A DNA stretch of 37,348 nucleotides from Pseudomonadota bacterium (lineage in GTDB: Bacteria; Pseudomonadota; Gammaproteobacteria; Burkholderiales; Gallionellaceae): NCBI GenBank assembly GCA_021782365.1, contig JAJXVB010000018.1, positions 1-37,348 on the forward strand, read 5' to 3'. The notes under the pieces were generated by a model. It was not told the origin of the DNA. It made no database searches and saw only the letters and a list, made by a program, of their open reading frames with translations. A program made the translations under genes and the position numbers. Positions 8,005-14,680 of this stretch are shown piece by piece (the stretch's first letter is position 1; each line of letters opens with the position of its first letter).

Positions 8005-8030
8005 CTTTGATATTTGTTGAAATGACAAAG
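8005..8030. promoter_or_regulatory. Putative ArsR operator (inverted repeat)
   Basis: An inverted repeat with 11-base arms, CTTTGATATTT (8005-8015) and AAATGACAAAG (8020-8030), nine of eleven positions pairing, around a 4-base centre. It sits between the arsR start codon and its promoter, covering the predicted transcription start. Position and symmetry suit an ArsR-dimer operator; binding is inferred. Confidence 0.7.
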
Positions 8031-8031
8031 C

Positions 8032-8060
8032 ATTAAAACAGAAAAAAAGATTTTGTTCAA
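8032..8060 (-). promoter_or_regulatory. Putative sigma-70 promoter of the ars operon
   Basis: On the minus strand, -35 TTGAAC (8060-8055), a 17-base spacer and -10 TTTAAT (8037-8032, five of six to consensus). The expected start lies near 8025, inside the inverted repeat proposed as the ArsR operator. Confidence 0.6.
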
Positions 8061-8389
8061 GCCTCGCATTAATTTTTGTGGCATTAATTCTTTTTATCCG
8101 TATAATGCGCGCACTGCCGCTCAGCATGCGGCATGAGTTCATCGTTTCCGACCTATCTCTCGTGCGCCTCCAGGCGTGCCTGTCTAAAGAATTCTATGTG
8201 ATTGCGAATAGCAACACTCGGGATTTTCCGGTTAGCAACGATGCTTTTTGCGCCGGTTGATCCGCTGCCCATTTTAGGCCAGCTGCCTGCGTTTACTTTA
8301 GGGATGTTCGTTTTTTGGCTGACACGGCTATAGCCCTGCTCACGCCTGCACTTTGCGCGAACAACCCTTGTTTTTACAAGGAAATAGCA
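8061..8389 (+). promoter_or_regulatory. Long structured 5' leader and promoter region of rhlE copy 2
   Basis: No convincing gene lies in the 387 bases between arsR and the second rhlE. A TATAAT box stands at 8101-8106, with a poor -35 candidate TTGTGG at 8076. Transcription from about 8113 would give a leader of roughly 275 bases. It contains GC hairpins (CCGC/GCGG at 8117-8131; GCGCCT/AGGCGT at about 8164-8177) and, at its end, a six-pair hairpin CCTTGT (8366-8371) with ACAAGG (8376-8381) closing a TTTT loop. That last stem buries the AAGGA ribosome site. Long regulatory leaders are known for cold-shock DEAD-box helicase genes; regulation here is inference. Confidence 0.5.
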
Positions 8390-9868
8390 ATGTCATTTGC
8401 AACACTGAATCTGAATCCATCCATCCTTAAGGCGCTCGCCGAGACCGGCTATACTGAACCTACGCCGATCCAGGCGCAGGCCATACCCGAAATCATAGAA
8501 GGGCATGACCTGATGGCTTCCGCGCAAACCGGAAGCGGCAAGACTGCGGCCTTCATCCTGCCCGCATTGAATCGCCTGGCTGCACCTTCCAAGATGCCAG
8601 GCAAGGGTCCGCGCGTGCTGGTCCTGACCCCGACCCGCGAACTGGCCCAACAGGTCTGCGATGCAGCAACAAAATATGGCAAAAACATGCGCTTCAAGAT
8701 CATCAGCATCCTGGGCGGCATGCCCTACCCGGTACAGAACCGCCTGTTGTCCAGCCACGTCGACATAATGGTGGCCACACCCGGCCGCCTGATCGACCAT
8801 ATAGAGCGCGGCCGCATCGACTTCTCGCGCCTTGAAATGCTGATCCTGGATGAAGCGGACCGCATGCTGGACATGGGTTTCGTGGACGACGTGGAACGCA
8901 TTGCTCAGGCTACCCCCGCGACACGCCAAACGCTGCTGTTCTCGGCAACACTGGAAGGCGTAGTTGGCAATCTGGCTTCACGCCTGCTCAAAACGCCAAA
9001 GCGCATCAATGTGTCTGCCGCAAAGGACAAACATGAAAACATCGAACAGCGCATGATGTTCGCCGACGACGTGGCGCACAAGAACAAGCTATTAAGCCAT
9101 CTGCTGACCGACACCGAAGTCAATCAGGCGTTGGTTTTTACCGCGACCAAGCGCGATGCAGACGGCCTTGCCGACCAGCTCTCGGCGCAAGGCCATTCGG
9201 TTGCCGCCTTGCACGGCGACATGAGCCAGCGCGAAAGAAACCGCACGCTGCTCAACATGCGCAACGGCAACCTGCGCATCCTGGTTGCAACCGATGTCGC
9301 GGCGCGGGGTCTCGATGTTCGCGGCATTTCGCACGTGATCAATTTCGACCTTCCGAAGTTTGCCGAAGACTATGTGCACCGCATCGGCCGCACAGGCCGC
9401 GGCGGATCAAGCGGCATCGCCATCTCGTTCGCATCGAACCGCGACGCACAATTGTTAAAGCGCATCGAACGTTACACCGAACAAAGCATCAAGATGCACA
9501 CCATCGAAGGCCTTGAGCCCAAGTACAAGCTTCGCACGGGTCCTTCATCTGATCGTCCGCGCAGCGGCGCACCCCGCAGCGGCGGATATGCCGGCAATCG
9601 CGGTCCTTCGGCAGGCTCAGGACAGGCTCGCGGCGCAGGCTATACGGATAGCCGTCCTGCCCGCAGCGAAGGTTTCGGTGGCCAGGCTCGCACCGGTTTT
9701 GCCGGTCAGCCGCCGCGTGAACGCAGTTTCGGCTCGCGTAACGGCAATACCGCAGCACCGCGCGGTGATCGTCCGGGTTTCGGTGCGCCGCGTCGTGAAG
9801 GTTCGGATCGCGGGAATTTCAACGGTAACCGCTCCCACTTCAACAGCAACCGCGGCAACAAGGCATGA
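8390..9868 (+). CDS. rhlE: DEAD-box ATP-dependent RNA helicase RhlE, copy 2 with RGG-like tail
   Basis: A 492-residue DEAD-box helicase: Q motif (TPIQ, Q28), AQTGSGKT (45-52), PTRELA (81-86), DEAD (154-157), SAT (185-187), ARGLD (305-309), HRIGRTGR (330-337). The core ends near 375; residues 383-492 are a low-complexity Gly/Arg/Ser/Asn tail with several RG/RGD and NRG elements, typical of RNA-binding extensions in RhlE and CsdA. The ATG at 8390 follows AAGGA with normal spacing; the frame is open to 8315, but that extension reads through the structured leader and is unlikely. Within the tail, codons 405-415 contain a dispersed-repeat sequence. It ends four bases before the stop of the convergent rep gene. 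It is clearly paralogous to rhlE copy 1. Confidence 0.94.
   Translation: MSFATLNLNPSILKALAETGYTEPTPIQAQAIPEIIEGHDLMASAQTGSGKTAAFILPALNRLAAPSKMPGKGPRVLVLTPTRELAQQVCDAATKYGKNMRFKIISILGGMPYPVQNRLLSSHVDIMVATPGRLIDHIERGRIDFSRLEMLILDEADRMLDMGFVDDVERIAQATPATRQTLLFSATLEGVVGNLASRLLKTPKRINVSAAKDKHENIEQRMMFADDVAHKNKLLSHLLTDTEVNQALVFTATKRDADGLADQLSAQGHSVAALHGDMSQRERNRTLLNMRNGNLRILVATDVAARGLDVRGISHVINFDLPKFAEDYVHRIGRTGRGGSSGIAISFASNRDAQLLKRIERYTEQSIKMHTIEGLEPKYKLRTGPSSDRPRSGAPRSGGYAGNRGPSAGSGQARGAGYTDSRPARSEGFGGQARTGFAGQPPRERSFGSRNGNTAAPRGDRPGFGAPRREGSDRGNFNGNRSHFNSNRGNKA
9605..9630. repeat. Dispersed-repeat sequence inside the rhlE copy 2 tail
   Basis: The stretch CCTTCGGCAGGCTCAGGACA followed by GGCTCG matches the core of a short repeat that I recognise from many bacterial genomes (its usual form contains TTCGACAGGCTCAGGAC, often mis-translated as VLSLPKD or RQAQD). 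Here it is read in frame as GPSAGSGQARG within the disordered RGG-like tail. Recognition is from memory; no second copy occurs in this window. Confidence 0.6.
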
Positions 9869-9872
9869 TCGG

Positions 9873-11861
9873 CTAACTATCGGCGGGGTTCTTGGCGAGC
9901 ATGGCTTTCAGTCTGGCCAGCTTGTCCATGCCCTCCTCCTTGGTCACCTGCGGTTCTGCGTTGATGCCCGCATGCAGGAGTTCTCCCTGCGGCATTTCTT
10001 CAAGAAAGCGGCTGGGCTCGCAAAGCGCCCAGTCACGTCCTTTTCTGCGGCGTTTGCAATAGCTGATCTGCAGGCTGCGTTCCGCGCGGGTGATGCCGAC
10101 ATACATCAGCCTGCGCTCTTCTTCTATCCCTTTTTCATCGCTGTCGCGAAAAGGCAGTATGTCCTCTTCGACGCCGACGATGAACACATGGGGAAATTCC
10201 AGGCCCTTGGCCGCGTGCAGTGTGGACAATGAAACCGCATCGGGTGATTCCTCACGTCCATCCAGCATGTTGATCAGCGCGATGGTCTGTACCATCTCGA
10301 GCAGCGTTTTCCCATCCGCCTCGGCCTTGCGTTTGAGCCATCCCGTGAAGTCATCCACATTCTTCCATTTTCCCTCCGCCTGCCTCGCATCGTATGCATC
10401 GTAAAGCCAGGCTTCGTAGTTGATGGCGCGCAGAAGTTCATCCAGAAGCTCGCCGCATGGTTCTTTTTCGGCGCGCGCTTCAAGGCGGCTGATGAAGCGG
10501 CAGAAAGTCATCAGATCCTCGTATTGATTTGGCGCGAGGAGTTCACGCATCTCGACTGAAAAGGCCGCCTCGAAAAGGCTGATGTGGCGAGATCCCGCAT
10601 GCGTGCCCAGCTTTTCGAGGGTCGCATTGCCTATGCCTCGCTTTGGCGTCGTGATCGCGCGTATGAAAGCCGGATCGTCGTCCGGATTGGCGATGAGGCG
10701 CAGGTAGGCCGTGATGTCCTTGATCTCGGATTTGTCGAAAAACGAAGTGCCGCCGCTGACGGTATAGGGCACGCGCTGTGCTCTCAACTGTTCCTCGAAT
10801 GCGCGTGAGAGATAGTTGCTGCGGTAAAGGATCGCGTAGTCGGAATACCTGGTCTGATGTTCGAGCTTGTGCGCGATCAGCTTGATCACCACGCTCTCGG
10901 CTTCGTGTTCGTCATCGCGTGCCGCATAGACCCTGATCGAATCACCCATGCCGTGATCGCTCCACAGGCTTTTTTCGAAAACCTTGGTGTTGTGATTGAT
11001 GAGTTCATTGGCCACTTTCAAAATGCGCTGCGAGGAACGGTAATTCTGTTCGAGCTTGATCACGCGCAGCTGGCTGTAATCGCTCTTCAGGTTCTGAAGA
11101 TTCTCTATGCTCGCCCCTCTCCATGCATAGATCGCCTGATCGTCGTCTCCCACTGCGGTGAATGCGGCGCGGTGGCCTGCCAGAAGCCTGGTCAGCTGGT
11201 ACTGGCAATCGTTCGTGTCCTGATATTCGTCGATCAGCAAATAGCGCAGCCTGTGCTGCCAGCGCTGAAGCGCTTCTGGATGTTCTTTGAAGAGCCTCAC
11301 GGGCAGATGGATCAGGTCGTCGAAATCCACCGCCTGGTAGGCGCGCAGTGTCTCCTGATAGCGGGAATAGATGCGCGCATGCATCTCCCTTTCCGCGCTG
11401 CCTGCATCCACGTTTTCGGGTGTAACGAAGGCTGACTTCCAGTTCGATATCTGAGTCTGTATGTCGCGGATTTCCTGCTTGTCGGAAGAATTGGCGAGTT
11501 CGCTGATGATCTTCGAAGTATCGCTTGAATCGAAAATCGAGAACTGCGGCTTATAGCCCAAGAGGTTCGCCTCGGCCCGCAGTATATTCATGCCCAGCGA
11601 ATGGAATGTGCTGACCAAGAGACCCTTGGCATCCTTGCCCTCCAGAAGCGCGCCCACGCGCTCCCTCATCTCGCTTGCGGCCTTGTTCGTGAAGGTGATC
11701 GCAGCGATGTTTCGCGCCTCATAGCCGCACTCCTCGATGAGGTAGGCGATCTTGTGCGTGATCACGCGGGTCTTGCCGCTGCCGGCGCCGGCCAGCACCA
11801 GGAGCGGACCGCCCAGATAAGTGACCGCTTCCCTTTGTTCTGCATTGAGCTTGCTCAGCAT
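9873..11861 (-). CDS. rep: ATP-dependent DNA helicase Rep
   Basis: A 662-residue superfamily 1A helicase, close in length to E. coli Rep (about 673). Motifs seen: Q motif LNAEQREAV, Walker A AGAGSGKT (24-31), TFTNKAA (56-62), DEYQDTN (211-217), GDDDQAIYAWRGA (238-250), QNYRSS, TLHAAKGLEF and the final VGITRAE. It translocates 3' to 5' on single-stranded DNA and helps replication forks pass obstacles such as bound proteins. Start ATG at 11861; galE ends 8 bases upstream on the same strand, so the two are probably co-transcribed, although functionally unrelated. UvrD is the close alternative; the absence of a long C-terminal extension and overall similarity favour Rep. Confidence 0.93.
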   Translation of the reverse strand: MLSKLNAEQREAVTYLGGPLLVLAGAGSGKTRVITHKIAYLIEECGYEARNIAAITFTNKAASEMRERVGALLEGKDAKGLLVSTFHSLGMNILRAEANLLGYKPQFSIFDSSDTSKIISELANSSDKQEIRDIQTQISNWKSAFVTPENVDAGSAEREMHARIYSRYQETLRAYQAVDFDDLIHLPVRLFKEHPEALQRWQHRLRYLLIDEYQDTNDCQYQLTRLLAGHRAAFTAVGDDDQAIYAWRGASIENLQNLKSDYSQLRVIKLEQNYRSSQRILKVANELINHNTKVFEKSLWSDHGMGDSIRVYAARDDEHEAESVVIKLIAHKLEHQTRYSDYAILYRSNYLSRAFEEQLRAQRVPYTVSGGTSFFDKSEIKDITAYLRLIANPDDDPAFIRAITTPKRGIGNATLEKLGTHAGSRHISLFEAAFSVEMRELLAPNQYEDLMTFCRFISRLEARAEKEPCGELLDELLRAINYEAWLYDAYDARQAEGKWKNVDDFTGWLKRKAEADGKTLLEMVQTIALINMLDGREESPDAVSLSTLHAAKGLEFPHVFIVGVEEDILPFRDSDEKGIEEERRLMYVGITRAERSLQISYCKRRRKGRDWALCEPSRFLEEMPQGELLHAGINAEPQVTKEEGMDKLARLKAMLAKNPADS

Positions 11862-11869
11862 TGCAACGG

Positions 11870-12883
11870 CTATGGATATCCTGACGGGTTCATCGATTGC
11901 CAGCGCCAGCTATCCTGGCACATCCTGTCTATCCCCAGGCTCGCGGACCAGCCGAAGAGATTCCTTGCAAGTTCCGGATCGGCATAACAGCAGGCGATAT
12001 CCCCCGCCCTTCTTTCGACGATGCGATGCGGTATCTCCCGCCCGCTTGCGCTTCTGAAGGCATTGACCATGTCGAGCACACTATATCCCTGTCCCGTCCC
12101 AAGGTTCACGGTGAAGAGTCCCTGATTCCTGGCGAGGTAATCGAGCGCCAGGACATGGCCGCGCGCGAGATCGACCACATGGATGTAGTCGCGTACCCCC
12201 GTCCCGTCCGGCGTCGGATAGTCGTTGCCGAAGACTTGCAGGAATTCACGGCGCCCGACGGCCACCTGGGCGATGAAGGGCATCAGGTTGTTGGGGATGC
12301 CATTCGGATCTTCCCCTATCAGGCCGCTTTCATGCGCGCCCACCGGATTGAAGTAGCGGAGTATGCCGATGCGCCATGCAGAATCGGACTTGTAGAGATC
12401 CCGCAGGATCTCTTCTATCATCAGCTTGCTCGTGCCATACGGATTGGTCGTGCCGCCAGTCGGAAAGTCCTCGCGTATCGGCACGCTATGCGGATCGCCA
12501 TACACGGTCGCCGAGGAGCTGAACACGAGGTTTTTCACGCCGCTCTCCTGCATCACCTCGCAAAGCGCAATCGTCCCGGAGATGTTGTTGTCGTAATAGC
12601 GCAAAGGCTGTCCTACCGATTCGCCGACCGCCTTGAGCCCTGCGAAATGGATCACGCTGTCGATTGCATGTTTACCAAATGCAGTTCGCAACGCATCCCT
12701 GTCGCGGATGTCCGCCTCCATCACGGCGACTTTTTTTCCTGTGATTTTTTCGACGCGGTTTAATGACTCGATCTTGCTGTTGCAGAAGTTGTCCAGCGCC
12801 ACCACTTCATGTCCGAACTCAAGCAATTCCACGCAGGTATGGCTGCCGATATAGCCTGCTCCGCCCGTTACCAGTATCTTCAT
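11870..12883 (-). CDS. galE: UDP-glucose 4-epimerase GalE
   Basis: A 337-residue extended SDR enzyme. The NAD-binding GGAGYIG motif is at residues 7-13; the catalytic triad is S124 (FSSSATVYG), Y149 and K153 (YGTSK); NNISGT and [12 protein letters not shown] are GalE hallmarks. It interconverts UDP-glucose and UDP-galactose in the cytoplasm for LPS, capsule or exopolysaccharide precursors. Length matches E. coli GalE (338). The start ATG at 12883 has GAAAG about 6 bases upstream. It is the first gene of a probable galE-rep unit and has no sugar-catabolic neighbours, so a biosynthetic role is more likely than galactose use. Confidence 0.95.
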   Translation of the reverse strand: MKILVTGGAGYIGSHTCVELLEFGHEVVALDNFCNSKIESLNRVEKITGKKVAVMEADIRDRDALRTAFGKHAIDSVIHFAGLKAVGESVGQPLRYYDNNISGTIALCEVMQESGVKNLVFSSSATVYGDPHSVPIREDFPTGGTTNPYGTSKLMIEEILRDLYKSDSAWRIGILRYFNPVGAHESGLIGEDPNGIPNNLMPFIAQVAVGRREFLQVFGNDYPTPDGTGVRDYIHVVDLARGHVLALDYLARNQGLFTVNLGTGQGYSVLDMVNAFRSASGREIPHRIVERRAGDIACCYADPELARNLFGWSASLGIDRMCQDSWRWQSMNPSGYP

Positions 12884-12957
12884 GCCTTGCTTTCAAAGAT
12901 TGTCGATGTGTTCAAACATACCCAGATATCATGCAGGCGTCAACGATGGCGAGTGAT

Positions 12958-12987
12958 AAAAAAAGACCGCTATAAAGCGGCCTTTTA
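12958..12987 (-). terminator. Intrinsic terminator after tRNA-Glu
   Basis: On the minus strand the stem GGCCGCT/AGCGGTC with a short TTAT loop is followed by a run of seven T (plus A-run 12958-12964). It lies directly after the CCA end of tRNA-Glu and closes the gltX-tRNA transcription unit. Confidence 0.85.
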
Positions 12988-12990
12988 GAT

Positions 12991-13066
12991 TGGCGTCCCC
13001 AACGAGATTCGAACTCGTGTTACCGCCGTGAAAGGGCGATGTCCTAGGCCTCTAGACGATGGGGAC
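12991..13066 (-). tRNA. tRNA-Glu (anticodon TTC)
   Basis: A 76-base tRNA with encoded CCA. The acceptor stem GTCCCC pairs with GGGGAC, discriminator G. The T arm ACGAG-TTCGAAT-CTCGT and the anticodon loop CTTTCAC giving TTC are all present. It is the second tRNA after tRNA-Ala, 13 bases downstream, and lies next to gltX, the gene for its own synthetase. Confidence 0.96.
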
Positions 13067-13079
13067 GAGGTTTTTTCTT

Positions 13080-13155
<76 letters not shown>

Positions 13156-13174
13156 TTACCTCGAAAGAGCGCGC

Positions 13175-13203
13175 ATTATAGGGATGTGCCTCATGCTTGT
13201 AAA
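13175..13203 (-). promoter_or_regulatory. Promoter of the tRNA-Ala/tRNA-Glu unit
   Basis: A strong sigma-70 promoter on the minus strand: -35 TTTACA (13203-13198), exactly 17 bases, -10 TATAAT (13180-13175). It is followed by the GC-rich discriminator GCGCGC, as in stringently controlled stable-RNA promoters. The -35 lies within a small dyad (TTGTAAA/TTTACAA, 13197-13215) just after the gltX stop. Confidence 0.8.
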
Positions 13204-13220
13204 GCCAATTTACAAAAAAA

Positions 13221-14612
13221 TTACAAATATCGATTCATGCGCACGAGCACTGTCTCGCGATCGAACAATGCGATCACGGAATCGACCGAAGGCGTTTGCG
13301 TTTGACCGACCAGCATCACGCGCAAAGGCATCGCGATCTTGGGCATCTTGAGCTGATGGGCAGCCAGCAGTTCCTTGATCAGCAAGGCCAAGTGAGGCGC
13401 TTCCCATTCGACATCCTTGAGTCTCTCGAAGAGCTCGCGCAGCGCGGGCATGACTTCAGGCGTCAGATGTTCATCGATCAGCGGCTGTTCAGGATACACG
13501 TCGATATAAAACACTTCCGCCTCATCGGCCAGTTCGATCAGGGTTGCCACTCGCCCCTTGTAGAGCGCGACCACGTCTTCAAGTTTGGGGGTGTTCTTGA
13601 ACTGTACACCGCGAGACAAAAGATGTTTTCCGGTCAGCTCGGCAAGACGAGCATTGTCGGCAAGCTTGATGTAGTGCTGATTGAGCCAGCGCAGCTTTTC
13701 TGGATTGAATTGCGCGGCCGACTTGCTGATGTGCTCGAGATCGAACCACTCGACGAATTGTTCAGTCGAAAAAATCTCTTCGTCGCCATGCGACCAGCCA
13801 AGGCGCGACAGGTAATTGACCAGCGCCTCGGGAAGATATCCGTCCTCTTCATACTGCATCACGCTCACGGCGCCATGGCGTTTGGAAAGCCTCTCGCCAT
13901 CGCTGCCCAGTATCATCGGCACATGCGCATATTGCGGAAGGCTCCCGCCCAGCGCCTTCAGGATGTTGATCTGACGCGGCGTGTTGTTGACGTGGTCGTC
14001 CCCCCTGATCACATGCGTGATGTTCATGTCGAGGTCGTCCACCACCACGCAGAAATTATAGGTGGGCGTGCCATCGGGCCGCGCGATGATGAGGTCGTCG
14101 AGTTCGCTGTTTTCAAAGACGATGCGTCCCTTGACCATGTCGTCCCAGGCGGCGACTCCATTCAGGGGATTCTTGAAGCGGATCACGGGCTTGATTTCTT
14201 GAGGGATCTCGGGCAGCACTTTGCCTGGTTCCGGGCGCCAGCGGCCATCGTAACGCGGCTTCTCGCCTCGGGAGCGCATCTCCTCGCGCATCGCTTCCAG
14301 TTCTTCGGGCGTGGTATAGCAATAATAGGCATGGCCCGAGGCCAGGAGTTGGGCCAGCACCTCCTTGTAGCGGTCCATGCGCTGCATCTGGTAGAAGGGG
14401 CCTTCGTCGTAATCGAGGTTGAGCCAATTCATGCCCTCCAGTATCTCCTGGACGGATGCTTCGGATGAGCGTTCAAGATCGGTGTCTTCTATCCTGAGTA
14501 TGAACTTGCCGCCTAGCCTTCTGGCATAGGCCCAGGAGAAGAGCGCGGTGCGCGCGCCGCCGATATGCAGGTATCCGGTCGGGCTGGGGGCAAAACGGGT
14601 GCGTATAGTCAT
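13221..14612 (-). CDS. gltX: Glutamyl-tRNA synthetase
   Basis: A complete 463-residue class I synthetase. The HIGH motif appears as HIGG (16-19) after FAPSPTGYL; the KMSKS motif appears as RLSKR (241-245) before [18 protein letters not shown] and the long helical anticodon-binding C-terminal half are typical of discriminating or non-discriminating bacterial GltX. It charges tRNA-Glu in the cytoplasm, also feeding tetrapyrrole synthesis through glutamyl-tRNA. The start ATG at 14612 is ordinary. Immediately downstream on the same strand are tRNA-Ala and its own substrate tRNA-Glu, which have an independent promoter. Only about 68 bases separate it from the preceding hybrid kinase gene. Confidence 0.97.
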   Translation of the reverse strand: MTIRTRFAPSPTGYLHIGGARTALFSWAYARRLGGKFILRIEDTDLERSSEASVQEILEGMNWLNLDYDEGPFYQMQRMDRYKEVLAQLLASGHAYYCYTTPEELEAMREEMRSRGEKPRYDGRWRPEPGKVLPEIPQEIKPVIRFKNPLNGVAAWDDMVKGRIVFENSELDDLIIARPDGTPTYNFCVVVDDLDMNITHVIRGDDHVNNTPRQINILKALGGSLPQYAHVPMILGSDGERLSKRHGAVSVMQYEEDGYLPEALVNYLSRLGWSHGDEEIFSTEQFVEWFDLEHISKSAAQFNPEKLRWLNQHYIKLADNARLAELTGKHLLSRGVQFKNTPKLEDVVALYKGRVATLIELADEAEVFYIDVYPEQPLIDEHLTPEVMPALRELFERLKDVEWEAPHLALLIKELLAAHQLKMPKIAMPLRVMLVGQTQTPSVDSVIALFDRETVLVRMNRYL

Positions 14613-14680
14613 GAATTCGATGAAAGGGCAAAAGGGCTATTCTACGAAGTTTGGCTGCCTCATGCACCAACAAATTCGGA

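Noticed and set aside
8078..8260. 60-codon open frame in the rhlE leader
   Set aside because: No ribosome site, begins before the TATAAT box and has no protein-like pattern; a leader RNA is the better reading.
7685..8389. Mobile element bringing in the ars genes
   Set aside because: No transposase, integrase, terminal repeats or base-composition break can be seen around the operon.
13296..14468. 390-codon open frame on the plus strand
   Set aside because: Antisense shadow of gltX, whose catalytic motifs are complete.
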